NCBI GenBank assembly: GCA_035295985.1
Contig: DATHBT010000233.1
Location: 1 to 29,550 of the forward strand
DNA length: 29,550 nt
Reading direction: 5' to 3'
DNA from: JAIVGV01 sp035295985
Lineage (GTDB): Bacteria; Acidobacteriota; Blastocatellia; Pyrinomonadales; Pyrinomonadaceae
Shown: positions 1 through 7,969 of the stretch, in pieces
Numbering within the stretch: position 1 is the first letter of the stretch
How the letters are laid out: every line of letters begins with the position of its first letter
Position numbers and translations under genes: made by a program
The notes under the pieces: model-generated
Database searches by the model: none
Told to the model about the DNA's origin: nothing
What the model saw: the letters and a program-made list of their open reading frames with translations, nothing else

Positions 1-9
1 GGGCGTAGT

Positions 10-1002
10 TCAAATGATGACCTCGCCCGCGTCTGCCGTCCCCATTTTCGGCTGCTCGGCGTCGGTGAATTTTTTCAGCTCCTCATCGGCGCGTAGCAGC
101 CGCGTCTTCCAGACGAAGACGGTCGAGAGGATGAGGGCGGCGGTGCAGGCCGCGCCGCCTTCAATGCCGTAGCTGCCGCCGGTCAGCCACTCCGGGCCGG
201 CGTCCGCGGCGCGCAACAGGGGCGCGCGGTTGAGCGAGGTGATGCCGCTGACGGGGAGGCCCGCCACCGAGCCGAGCGCCCAGTTCCAGGCCCAGTGGAT
301 GCCGAGCGGGAGCCAGAGCGTGCGCGTGCGCCAGTAGGCGACGGCGAGCCAGACGCCCGCGAGCGCCGTGTTGCCGAACATGAACGCGAGCCTGTAGTCG
401 CGCGGGACGTTCGGGTTGGCGAGGTGTACGGCGGCGAAGAGCAGAGAGCCGGGGAGCGCCGCGAAGGTGATTGTGTGGGAGCGCAGGAGCGTCTGCAAGG
501 GGTAGCCGCGGAAGGCCACCTCTTCGGCGGCGGCCAGCAGGACGTAGAGCACGGCCGCGCCGAAAAAGGTCTTGGCGAAGGCGACGCCGAAGCCTTCGGG
601 CGCGAAGGCGAAGCGGAAGCCCCCGAGCGCCGAGGCGAGCGCGGCCGCGAGGAGCAGCGAGCCGAAGCCGACGGCAGAGCCGATAGCCAGGTCGTGCACC
701 CAGCCCGCGCGCGGCGTCCAGCCGAGCGAGCGCCGCGGCACGCCGTCGAAGAACTTTCCGAAGCCCCATCCGAGCAGGAGCGCGGGGAAGAAGGTCAGCA
801 CGAATTGGAGCAGGTAGCCGAGCGGGCCGCTCAGCAGCTCGTTGAAGTCGGCCGCGGCCCGCCCGCGCAGCGTCAACGCGGTGGCGTAAACGAGGACGGC
901 CATCGCCGTCGAGACGGCGTAGAAGGCGGCGACGAAGAGTGTGAAGCGCCAGCCGCTACGCAGCCGGTCTTGCCGGTTCAGGAAGATGGCGAGAGGGTTC
1001 AT
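10..1002 (-). CDS. CPBP family intramembrane metalloprotease (CAAX/Abi type)
   Basis: A 330-residue polytopic membrane protein of the CPBP (Abi/CAAX prenyl protease-like) family. The glutamate motif EEVAFRG lies at residues 160-166 (E160, E161, R165), a second motif FAAVH has H193, and a C-terminal GIHWAWNW segment follows; these are the family's predicted metal-binding and catalytic residues in membrane helices. Several hydrophobic helices are visible (about 20-45, 62-80, 103-127, 145-160). I use the ATG at 1002 rather than the upstream start at 1077, because the extra 25 residues are not membrane-like and a -10 element (TACAAT, minus strand 1049-1044) lies between the two starts. No good Shine-Dalgarno sequence is seen. 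The substrate cannot be deduced; bacterial members include bacteriocin self-immunity proteins and sorting proteases. Confidence 0.85.
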   Translation of the reverse strand: MNPLAIFLNRQDRLRSGWRFTLFVAAFYAVSTAMAVLVYATALTLRGRAAADFNELLSGPLGYLLQFVLTFFPALLLGWGFGKFFDGVPRRSLGWTPRAGWVHDLAIGSAVGFGSLLLAAALASALGGFRFAFAPEGFGVAFAKTFFGAAVLYVLLAAAEEVAFRGYPLQTLLRSHTITFAALPGSLLFAAVHLANPNVPRDYRLAFMFGNTALAGVWLAVAYWRTRTLWLPLGIHWAWNWALGSVAGLPVSGITSLNRAPLLRAADAGPEWLTGGSYGIEGGAACTAALILSTVFVWKTRLLRADEELKKFTDAEQPKMGTADAGEVII

Positions 1003-1043
1003 TGCGACTCGACAGTGGGGCGGAATTAACAGGACGCGCGTGG

Positions 1044-1049
1044 ATTGTA
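1044..1049 (-). promoter_or_regulatory. Candidate -10 element of the CPBP protease gene
   Basis: On the minus strand TACAAT sits about 40 bases before the protease ATG. No convincing -35 hexamer is found 16-18 bases upstream. The same TACAATCC string recurs before the DUF4383 gene. Confidence 0.3.
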
Positions 1050-1105
1050 GCCCAAAGTGTCCGTCGGGGCGCAGCACCGGCCGCGCGCCGAGCGCCGGCC
1101 CGCCG

Positions 1106-1114
1106 TGCTAAACT
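1106..1114 (+). promoter_or_regulatory. Extended -10 promoter of the histidine kinase gene
   Basis: TGCTAAACT matches an extended -10 (TGn plus TAAACT). Transcription from about 1121 would give a 13-base leader with a weak GGTGAG ribosome binding site at 1122-1127 before the ATG at 1134. There is no clear -35. It belongs to a group of similar TGCTAnAnT elements in this window. Confidence 0.45.
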
Positions 1115-1133
1115 CGCGCGGCGGTGAGACGCG

Positions 1134-3833
1134 ATGGGCCGACGAAACGACACACCACTCAAGCACGACGAAGGGCGGTTGACGACTGACGACGCCGGGC
1201 CGTCGAGCGGCGGCGCGGGCGCTGCGGACGGCGGCGCGGGGCCGGCGTATGAAGGCAAGCGTCTCGAGGCCGAGGGCGTGCGCCCGCGTCGGCGCGGCGC
1301 GCCGTGGCTGCTGGGCGGCCTCGTCCTCTCGCTGCTCTTCGTGCTCGTGGCCTTGCAGGTCTTCGGCCTGTGGGAGTTCATTACGCCCGACACGGCGGCC
1401 GACACGCTGCTCGTTTACGCGCTCTCGACGCTCAACTTCGTCGCCTTCCTCCTCTTCAGCTTCATCTTCGTCCGCAACCTGCTGAAGCTGCGCCGCGAGC
1501 GGCGCGAGCGCGAGCTGGGGTCGAAGATCAAGACGCGGCTCGTCGTCTATTTCATCGCCGTCAGCCTGCTGCCGATCACGGCGCTGGCCGTCTTCTCCTA
1601 CCTCTTCTTCAACCGGGCCGTTGACAAGTGGTTCAGCAGTCTGCCCGAGAACGTCGTCGAGCAGGCGCGCGTGGTGCAGTCGAACGAGGCTAGCCGGCAG
1701 GCACAGAGCCTCGACGAAACGACGAACGCACTCGCGCTGCTGCTCGAAGGCCAGACGCCCGAAGCCGTCGGGCCGAAGCTCGACGAGCTGGCCGGGCGTC
1801 TGCATTTCGCCGCACTCGTCGTCGTCTTCGCAGAAGGTTCGACACCGGCGAATGACGACGCATCGGAGTCGTCGAATGTTCCAGCGAGCACGGGCGGGCG
1901 GGCCGTCTCAGCCACACGCGACTACGGCGCGGCCGAGTTCGCCGACCTGCTCGCTCGCGTCGGCGGCCCGGCGGCCTCGCCCCTGCCGCGAGAGCTGCGA
2001 CAGGGCGACAGGCTGTTCGACGTGTCCGTCGTGGAGTTCGGCGGGGGGAGCCGCCTCGTCGCGGTGCGCGCGCGCGGCAATGATCCGCAGCTCGCCTCGC
2101 TCGTCCAGAGCAGCCAGACGTTCGAGAACTTCAAGCGCCGCCAGCGCAAAGTCCGCATGCTCGGACTCTCGACGCTCGGACTGCTCACGCTCCTCCTCCT
2201 CTTCGCCGCGACGTGGGCCGCCATACACCTCGCTCGCGGCATCGGCACTCCCATCCGCACGATGGCCGAGGCCGCGGACGAGGTGGCGCGGGGCAACTTC
2301 TCGCACCGCGTCACCTCGATCACGGACGACGAGCTGGCCTTGCTCGCCGACTCGTTCAACCAGATGACGGCGCAGCTCGAAGAGAACAGCCGCCGCCTCG
2401 AAGCCAACGCCGCCGAGCTTGAGGCGAACGCCGCGGAGCTGCGCGAGAAGAACCTCGCGCTCGCCGAGCGGCGCAACTACATCGAGACCGTCCTCGAGTC
2501 GCTCTCAACCGGCGTCGTCTCGCTGGACGGCGCGGATCGCGTCACGACCCTCAACGCCGCCGCCGCCACGATGCTGCGCCTCACGCACGAGCCGGCCGCG
2601 GGCGCATCACTCGCGCACCTTTTCGCCGAAGAGGATCGCGCCACAATCGAAAAGCTGATCGGGCGAGCGCGCCGCGCCGGCCGCGCCGCGTGGCAGATGG
2701 AACTCTCGCGCAACGCGACCGGCGACGCCGGCGCTGACGCGGGCCTGCCCGTCGCGCTGACAGCCACCGCGCTCGACACGCCGGCCGGCGCGGGCCGCGG
2801 CGTCGTCATCGTCATCGAGGATTTGACCGAGTTGCTGGCCGCGCAGCGCGCCGCCGCCTGGAGCGAGGTCGCGCGCCGCATGGCCCACGAGATCAAAAAC
2901 CCCCTGACCCCCATCCAGCTCTCGGCCGAGCGCATCGCGCGCCAGTTCCGGCGCGCCACCGGCCGCGACGAATCACGAGCGCCCGGCACGAACGGCAACG
3001 GACACACGGCCGTGCGCTCAACTTCGGCCGACGCGCCCCGCGTCGAATCTCAGGCACACATTTCGCGCGCCGAATCTGCCGCGCCCGCAACCGGCGGGCC
3101 GAACGACCTGCTCGATCCCGGAGGCGAGGGCGGGGGAGTCCTGCCCGCCCGCGATCTCGAACACGTCTCGCGCGTGGTCGAGGACTGCACGGCGACGATC
3201 ACGCGCGAGGTGGCGGGCCTCAAGGCGATGGTGGATGAGTTCTCGCGCTTCGCGCGCCTGCCGCACGCGCGGCTCGAGCCGGCCGATCTGAATGAGGTCG
3301 TCCGCCAGTCGGTCGCACTCTACGAAGACCGCCTCGGCGGCGTCCGCCTCGGCGTGCTGCTCGCGCCCGCGCTGCCCGCCGCCATGCTCGACCCGGAGCA
3401 GATGCGCCGCGTCCTCGTCAACCTGATCGACAACGCGCTCGAAGCCGTCGAATCGTCGGCAGACGAGCGGCGCGTGACGGTCGCCACCGGCCACGACCCG
3501 GCGCGCGGCCACCTCCTCGTCGAGGTGGCGGACACGGGCCACGGCGTCGCGCGCCGCGACCTGCCGCGCCTCTTCCAGCCCTACTTCACCACGCGCGGGC
3601 GCGGCACCGGCCTCGGCCTCGCCATCGTCCAGCGTATCGTCACGGATCACGGCGGCCGCATCCGCGCCGAGCAGAACCACCCGCGCGGCGCGCGCTTCGT
3701 CGTTGAGCTGCCCGCGGCTGAAGAAGCCGCGATGCGCAGACAGGGCAACGGGGAGGCGCGGGGAGAAGAGAACTCGGATTCTCCGCGTCACCGCGTCACC
3801 GCGTCGCCGCGCCCCGCTTCGACGGATGTCTGA
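1134..3833 (+). CDS. NtrY-like membrane sensor histidine kinase
   Basis: An 899-residue sensor kinase with NtrY architecture: hydrophobic segments at about 59-81, 92-119, 136-160 and 343-370, a HAMP linker at about 371-420, a PAS domain at about 445-555, a DHp domain with H box AHEIKNPLTP (phospho-acceptor H585), and an ATPase domain with N box (NLIDNALEAV, about 763), G1 (DTGHGV) and G2 (GTGLGL, about 824). It would autophosphorylate at the membrane and pass phosphate to the regulator whose start codon overlaps its last 8 bases. Two oddities stand out: a 65-residue low-complexity insert (about 607-671) inside the DHp hairpin, and a repeat-derived basic tail (about 862-899) after the ATPase fold. 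The N-terminal 55 residues are also low complexity and include a TGACGAC tandem, so the true start could be later. The signal sensed is unknown. Confidence 0.9.
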   Translation: MGRRNDTPLKHDEGRLTTDDAGPSSGGAGAADGGAGPAYEGKRLEAEGVRPRRRGAPWLLGGLVLSLLFVLVALQVFGLWEFITPDTAADTLLVYALSTLNFVAFLLFSFIFVRNLLKLRRERRERELGSKIKTRLVVYFIAVSLLPITALAVFSYLFFNRAVDKWFSSLPENVVEQARVVQSNEASRQAQSLDETTNALALLLEGQTPEAVGPKLDELAGRLHFAALVVVFAEGSTPANDDASESSNVPASTGGRAVSATRDYGAAEFADLLARVGGPAASPLPRELRQGDRLFDVSVVEFGGGSRLVAVRARGNDPQLASLVQSSQTFENFKRRQRKVRMLGLSTLGLLTLLLLFAATWAAIHLARGIGTPIRTMAEAADEVARGNFSHRVTSITDDELALLADSFNQMTAQLEENSRRLEANAAELEANAAELREKNLALAERRNYIETVLESLSTGVVSLDGADRVTTLNAAAATMLRLTHEPAAGASLAHLFAEEDRATIEKLIGRARRAGRAAWQMELSRNATGDAGADAGLPVALTATALDTPAGAGRGVVIVIEDLTELLAAQRAAAWSEVARRMAHEIKNPLTPIQLSAERIARQFRRATGRDESRAPGTNGNGHTAVRSTSADAPRVESQAHISRAESAAPATGGPNDLLDPGGEGGGVLPARDLEHVSRVVEDCTATITREVAGLKAMVDEFSRFARLPHARLEPADLNEVVRQSVALYEDRLGGVRLGVLLAPALPAAMLDPEQMRRVLVNLIDNALEAVESSADERRVTVATGHDPARGHLLVEVADTGHGVARRDLPRLFQPYFTTRGRGTGLGLAIVQRIVTDHGGRIRAEQNHPRGARFVVELPAAEEAAMRRQGNGEARGEENSDSPRHRVTASPRPASTDV
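1180..1193. repeat. Degenerate heptamer repeat inside the histidine kinase N-terminus
   Basis: Two tandem copies of TGACGAC (1180-1186 and 1187-1193) encode part of the low-complexity N-terminus. The string resembles the GACGACTGACGG end of the heptamer element between priA and lpxD, so it may be a decayed unit of that family. Two copies could also be chance. Confidence 0.3.
3783..3811. repeat. Octamer tandem repeat (CCGCGTCA) in the kinase 3' coding end
   Basis: CCGCGTCA is repeated at 3783-3790 and 3791-3798, with CCGCGTCG at 3799-3806 and a partial CCGCG after it. It encodes the PRHRVTASPR-like tail of the kinase, beyond the conserved ATPase fold, and lies 15 bases before the start codon of the response regulator. 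It looks like an intergenic short tandem repeat that became translated when the stop codon moved. Confidence 0.7.
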
Positions 3834-5196
3834 CTCCATTCTCATCGTTGACGACGAGCGCGGCATCCGCGAGACCTTGCGCGGCGTGCTCGAAGACGAA
3901 GGCTACACGGTCGATACGGTCGGCGGCGGCGAGGACGCACTGCGCGCGCTTGAGCGGCGGCCTTACGGCTGCGTGCTGCTCGACGTGTGGCTGCCGGGGA
4001 TAGACGGGCTGGAAACGCTGTCGCGCCTGAAGGCGGCGGGCGCGGACTGCGCCGTCGTGATGATCTCGGGCCACGGCAACGTCGAGACGGCCGTGCGCGC
4101 GACGAAGCTCGGCGCGTTCGACTTCGTCGAAAAACCTCTGTCGGTCGAAAAGACGCTGCTCGCCGTCCGCAACGCTCTAAGGCAGAACGCCCTCGAACGC
4201 GCGAACGCCGCGCTCACGGCCGAGCTATCCGCCGAATTCGAGATGATCGGGGAGTCCGTGGCGATGCGCGCGCTGAGGAAGCAGATCGCGGTCGTCGCGC
4301 CGACCGAGGGGCGCGTGCTCATCTACGGCGAGTCGGGGACGGGCAAGGAGCTGGTCGCGCGCGCCCTGCACGCGCAGTCGCGGCGGGCCGGCGCGCCGTT
4401 CGTCGAGTTGAACTGCGCGGCGATCCCCGAAGAGCTGATCGAGTCGGAGCTGTTCGGCCACACGCGGGGCGCGTTCACCGGCGCGACGCACCCGAAGCGC
4501 GGCAAGTTCGAGCTGGCCGACAACGCCACGCTCTTCCTCGACGAGGTGGGCGACATGAGCGCGCGCGTTCAGGCGAAAGTCCTGCGCGTGCTGGAAGAGC
4601 AGCGCTTCTCGCCCGTCGGCAGCAACGAGCAGCGGCGCGTGGATGTTCGTGTCATCGCCGCGACGAACCGAAGGCTCGAACAGGAGATCGAGCGCGGGAG
4701 TTTTCGGCCCGATCTCTTCTACCGCCTGAACGTCATCCCGTTCGAGCTTCCCCCCCTGCGCGAGCGGCTCGAAGACGTGCCCGCGCTCGTCGAGCACTTC
4801 AACCGGAAATTCTCCGCCGCCTACAACAAGCAGCCTAAACGCTTCGACGCCGACGCGCTCGACGCGCTTCAGAGCTACTCGTGGCCCGGCAACGTCAGGG
4901 AGCTTCGCAACACGGTCGAGCGCGTCGTCATCATGCACGCGAAGCAGAAGGTTAGTGTGGCCGACCTCCCGCCCTTCGGCGGCGAGGAGCCGCCCCCCGC
5001 CGCCGCCTCGAAGTTCTCCTCCTTCAGGGAGGCCAACGAGGCGCACCAAAGGGAGTTCATCCGCCGCAAATTGGCCGAGGCGGAGGGCAACGTCACGCGC
5101 GCCGCCGAACTGCTCGGCATGGATCGCAGCCACCTCTACCGAAGGATGCGCGCCCTCGGCCTGCGAACCCGCGGCGAGCGCGAGGACGGCAACTAG
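3826..5196 (+). CDS. NtrX/NtrC-type sigma54-dependent response regulator
   Basis: A 456-residue activator of sigma54 RNA polymerase. The receiver domain (1-120) has phospho-acceptor D53 in LLDVWLPG and K103 in FVEKPLS. The AAA+ domain (about 140-370) has Walker A GESGTGKE (168-175), the sigma54-contact loop GAFTGA (215-220) and Walker B LFLDEVGD (about 236-243). A Fis-type helix-turn-helix closes the protein (NVTRAAELLGMDRSHLYRR). The ATG at 3826 is chosen because the receiver begins there (MSDSILIVDDE); longer upstream starts would read through the kinase tail in another frame. The 8-base overlap with the kinase implies translational coupling and a cognate pair. By family it would oligomerise on phosphorylation and open sigma54 promoters; its targets cannot be read from this window. 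Confidence 0.93.
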   Translation: MSDSILIVDDERGIRETLRGVLEDEGYTVDTVGGGEDALRALERRPYGCVLLDVWLPGIDGLETLSRLKAAGADCAVVMISGHGNVETAVRATKLGAFDFVEKPLSVEKTLLAVRNALRQNALERANAALTAELSAEFEMIGESVAMRALRKQIAVVAPTEGRVLIYGESGTGKELVARALHAQSRRAGAPFVELNCAAIPEELIESELFGHTRGAFTGATHPKRGKFELADNATLFLDEVGDMSARVQAKVLRVLEEQRFSPVGSNEQRRVDVRVIAATNRRLEQEIERGSFRPDLFYRLNVIPFELPPLRERLEDVPALVEHFNRKFSAAYNKQPKRFDADALDALQSYSWPGNVRELRNTVERVVIMHAKQKVSVADLPPFGGEEPPPAAASKFSSFREANEAHQREFIRRKLAEAEGNVTRAAELLGMDRSHLYRRMRALGLRTRGEREDGN

Positions 5197-5198
5197 CA

Positions 5199-5310
5199 TC
5201 AAAGATTGGCCGGGGTCATTTGCCGCGGATGAACGCGGGCCGGCGCGAACGAGATGGAAGAGGCCGCAGCACCAGTCTCTTTTGATCCATGTTCACGCGC
5301 TAATTCGAGG
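5199..5310. repeat. Degenerate intergenic inverted repeat
   Basis: The gap between the regulator and the radical SAM gene holds ATCAAAGA (from 5199) facing TCTTTTGAT (5277-5285), and inside it CCGCGGATGAACGCGG, with a related GATCCATGTTCACGCG on the other arm. This is a decayed hairpin of dispersed-repeat appearance. It has no T tract, so it is not a convincing terminator. Confidence 0.35.
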
Positions 5311-5361
5311 CCGGGTTTTTGCGCCGGGCGGCAGCCGCGAGGTGCGGGGAAGTCGCTTATC

Positions 5362-5370
5362 TGTTAGAGT
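5362..5370 (+). promoter_or_regulatory. Candidate extended -10 promoter for the radical SAM/glycosyltransferase pair
   Basis: TGTTAGAGT gives TGn plus TAGAGT, about 80 bases before the radical SAM ATG. No -35 is evident. Weak, but it fits the extended -10 pattern seen elsewhere in the window. Confidence 0.3.
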
Positions 5371-5448
5371 TTAAGCCCCGCGCCGTGTGGCCTCCGTGCG
5401 CGGCCGACAGTTATGTCAGGCGGGCCGCGTTATTTTCGAAAGGCAATC

Positions 5449-6612
5449 ATGGATTACACGACCAGAGAGCTTCTGAAGCGGTACGCACGGCTTGCCATCG
5501 GCCAGCCGTTCTCGCCCGTGCTGCTCAACATCCTCGTCACCTCCGTCTGCGACATGCGCTGCACGCACTGCTTCTTCACGGACGAGCTGGACGACCGCCC
5601 GCGCAAGAAGTTGCAGATGAAGACGCACGAGGTTCAGAAAATCTCGGAGACCTTGGGCGGCAACCTCGGCGTCCTCATCCTCGCGGGCGGCGAGCCGTTC
5701 ACGCGCAAAGATTTGCCCGAGATCGTCCGCGCATTCTACGAGAACAACCGGTTGGAGTCGGTTTACCTGATGTCGAACGGGCAGATTCAGAAGCGCATCC
5801 TGCCCGACGTGGCGCGCATCCTCGAAGAGTGCCCACGGCTTAACGTCGCCGTCGCGCTCGGCATCGACGGCCTCAAAAGTCAGCACGAGAAGATCCGTCA
5901 GAAGCCCGGCTCGTGGGACATTGCCATCGACACGGCGAGACAGTTGCAGCAGATCAAGCGCGAGTACGGCCGCTTGGACATTCAGACCTGCACCTGCTTC
6001 ATGAACTCGAACCAGGACACGATCTTCGAGTGGTACGACTTTTTGAAGTACGACCTGCGGCCCGACAAGGTCAACTTCAACTACATCCGCCCGCCGTCGG
6101 CCGATCCCAAAGAGCTGGACATCGACCACGCGCGCTACGCCAAGCTCGCGCGCATGATCGACGACGACTCGCGCCACGCCGCCATCAAGAACAACTACGC
6201 GGGCGACGCCGGGTACTTTAAGGCCGCCATCGACATCTACATGCACGGCCTCATCGACCGCACACAGCGCGAGCAGAAGGCGCAGATGAAGTGCTACGCC
6301 GGGACGGCCGGCGCGGTCATCTACGACGAAGGCTCCGTCTCCTCCTGCGAGAACAAGGCGGCAATCGGAAACCTCCGCGACCACGACTGGAACTTCCAGT
6401 CGCTCTGGCGCTCCGAGCTGATGAAGCAGCGCCGCCGGGAAGTCGCCGACGGCTGCTTCTGCACGCACGAGTCGAACAGCTACTACCCGTCGCTGCCGTT
6501 CAACCCGAAGCACCTGATTCAGATCAAGCGGCTCGAACGCGAGATGAAGAAGGCGAGCAAGGCGCTCCGGCCCGGCGAGGAGAAGGCGGACGGCCTGGCG
6601 GTTAAAGCCTGA
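5449..6612 (+). CDS. Radical SAM protein with extra C-terminal cysteines (SPASM-like)
   Basis: A 387-residue radical SAM enzyme. The [4Fe-4S]-SAM motif is VCDMRCTHC (C34, C38, C41), followed by the glycine motif ILAGGEPF. The C-terminal third carries further cysteines (MKCYAG, SSCENK, GCFCTHES), a spacing like SPASM/twitch domains that bind an auxiliary cluster. The start at 5449 is preferred to 5413 because GAAAGG at 5438-5443 is well spaced from it. The gene sits 15 bases before a diacylglycerol-type glycosyltransferase, so the two are probably co-transcribed. That suggests a role in modifying a glycolipid or its acyl chains, but this is context inference; the substrate is not identifiable. 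No small precursor-peptide gene is visible beside it, which argues weakly against a RiPP role. Confidence 0.85.
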   Translation: MDYTTRELLKRYARLAIGQPFSPVLLNILVTSVCDMRCTHCFFTDELDDRPRKKLQMKTHEVQKISETLGGNLGVLILAGGEPFTRKDLPEIVRAFYENNRLESVYLMSNGQIQKRILPDVARILEECPRLNVAVALGIDGLKSQHEKIRQKPGSWDIAIDTARQLQQIKREYGRLDIQTCTCFMNSNQDTIFEWYDFLKYDLRPDKVNFNYIRPPSADPKELDIDHARYAKLARMIDDDSRHAAIKNNYAGDAGYFKAAIDIYMHGLIDRTQREQKAQMKCYAGTAGAVIYDEGSVSSCENKAAIGNLRDHDWNFQSLWRSELMKQRRREVADGCFCTHESNSYYPSLPFNPKHLIQIKRLEREMKKASKALRPGEEKADGLAVKA

Positions 6613-6627
6613 GACTGTAAACAAGCG

Positions 6628-7830
6628 ATGATGACCCGACCCGTCGGCCCGAAAATTCTGATCATCTCGTCCGACACGGGCGGCGGCCACCGCTCGGCGG
6701 CGGCGGCCATCGTCGCGGGCGTGCAGAGATTTGTTGAGGGCGACTCTTACGCCGTCCGCGTCGTGCGCGCGGTCGAAGAGTCGCACGAGCTGTCGGCCAA
6801 GCTCGTTCGCTTCTACAACTGGGTGCTGCGCAACCGGCAGCACTGGATGAAGTACCTCTACTGGGCGATGAACCGCATCCGCCCCGAGACGCGCGAGTTC
6901 GTCTATCGCCGCTGCGTCGCCTACGTGAGCGAGCTGTTCGAGAAGTGGTGCCCGCACGTCGTTGTCTCGGTCCACCCGCTCACGCAGCACATCTTCGCGC
7001 GCGTCCTGCGCGAGCTGCGCCTGTCGGAGACGATCCCGCTCGTCACGGTCGTGACCGACCCGTGCTACGGCTTCTGGAAGGCTTGGGCCTGCGACGACGT
7101 GCGGCTCTACCTCGTCGCGAGCGATGAGGCCCGGCAGCAGTTGATCGACTACGGGGTCGCGCCCGAACGGATTAAGGTTTCGGGCATGCCCGTGCACCCG
7201 AAGTTCGAGCTGCCGGACGAGCGCGCCGCGCAGGCCGCCCGCTCTGCGCTCGGACTCGATCCCGAAAAGTTCACCGTCTTCGTCAACGCCGGCTGGGTCG
7301 GCGGCGGCAACATCCCGGAAATTTTTCGGGAGCTTGTCCGGGGCGATCTGGACGTTCAGGCCATATTCCTCGCCGGCAGGAACGAGGAGCTGCGCGCCGA
7401 GGCCGAATCAATCGCCGCGGGCGCGAATTTCCCTGTGAAGGTCATCGGCTACTCGGATCAGGTCGAGCAGTTGATGCACGCGGCCAACGTGATGATCTCC
7501 AAGCTCGGCGGGCTGACCACCTTCGAGGCGTTCGCCGCGCGCGTCCCGATCATCGCCGACGCGACCACGCCGCCGATGCCGCAGGAGTCGGGCGCGGCGC
7601 AGATGTTGGCGCGGCGCGGCGCGGGCGTCCTGCTCGAACGCGCCGCCGACATCGTCCCGACCGTTAAGCGGCTCGCGACGGACGCGCGCCTTTACGCGCA
7701 GATGCGCGCCGCCACGGCCGGCATCGCCTTCCCCAACTCGACGCGCCGCATCGTCGAGGAGATCACGGCCCTCGTCCCCGCGCACGCCCTCGGCGCTGAG
7801 GAGCCGGCACGGGTCGAAAGCATCGCCTGA
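6628..7830 (+). CDS. MGDG-synthase/UgtP-type glycolipid glycosyltransferase (GT28)
   Basis: A 400-residue GT-B glycosyltransferase. The N-terminal domain opens with ILIISSDTGGGHRSAA (about 10-24), the signature of monogalactosyldiacylglycerol synthase and processive diacylglycerol glucosyltransferases. The C-terminal half has the sugar-nucleotide binding region (GYSDQVEQLMHAANVMISK, then GGLTTFEA) typical of MurG/UgtP relatives. It would transfer a sugar from a nucleotide donor to a diacylglycerol-like lipid at the cytoplasmic membrane face. Two adjacent ATGs at 6628 and 6631 are both possible; no strong ribosome binding site is seen, so coupling to the radical SAM gene 15 bases upstream is likely. 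Exact donor and acceptor are not determinable. Confidence 0.87.
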   Translation: MMTRPVGPKILIISSDTGGGHRSAAAAIVAGVQRFVEGDSYAVRVVRAVEESHELSAKLVRFYNWVLRNRQHWMKYLYWAMNRIRPETREFVYRRCVAYVSELFEKWCPHVVVSVHPLTQHIFARVLRELRLSETIPLVTVVTDPCYGFWKAWACDDVRLYLVASDEARQQLIDYGVAPERIKVSGMPVHPKFELPDERAAQAARSALGLDPEKFTVFVNAGWVGGGNIPEIFRELVRGDLDVQAIFLAGRNEELRAEAESIAAGANFPVKVIGYSDQVEQLMHAANVMISKLGGLTTFEAFAARVPIIADATTPPMPQESGAAQMLARRGAGVLLERAADIVPTVKRLATDARLYAQMRAATAGIAFPNSTRRIVEEITALVPAHALGAEEPARVESIA

Positions 7831-7863
7831 GCACCAGACCGCCCGCCGCTCCCGCGCCCGCGG

Positions 7864-7892
7864 TTGACGCACCGCTCGCGTTCAAGTTTTAA
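7864..7892 (+). promoter_or_regulatory. Sigma70-type promoter of the SDR gene
   Basis: TTGACG (7864-7869), a 17-base spacer, then TTTTAA (7887-7892). Transcription would start near 7900, giving a leader of about 70 bases that contains a hairpin with a T tract. Confidence 0.55.
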
Positions 7893-7917
7893 TCAGCCGA
7901 CAAAGCAAGACAATCCG

Positions 7918-7954
7918 GCCCGCGGCCGACTAATCTTAAAGGCGCGGGCTTTTT
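7918..7954 (+). terminator. Attenuator-like hairpin in the SDR leader
   Basis: GCCCGCG (7918-7924) pairs with CGCGGGC (7943-7949) and is followed at once by TTTTT (7950-7954), the form of an intrinsic terminator. It lies after the candidate promoter and before the SDR start at 7970, so it could attenuate the SDR gene or simply end the upstream glycosyltransferase transcript. Confidence 0.45.
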
Positions 7955-7969
7955 CGGAGACAGGCCGTT

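Noticed and set aside
5416..7197. 593-codon open frame on the minus strand
   Set aside because: It is antisense to the radical SAM and glycosyltransferase genes, which have clear family motifs. Long antisense frames are expected at this GC content.
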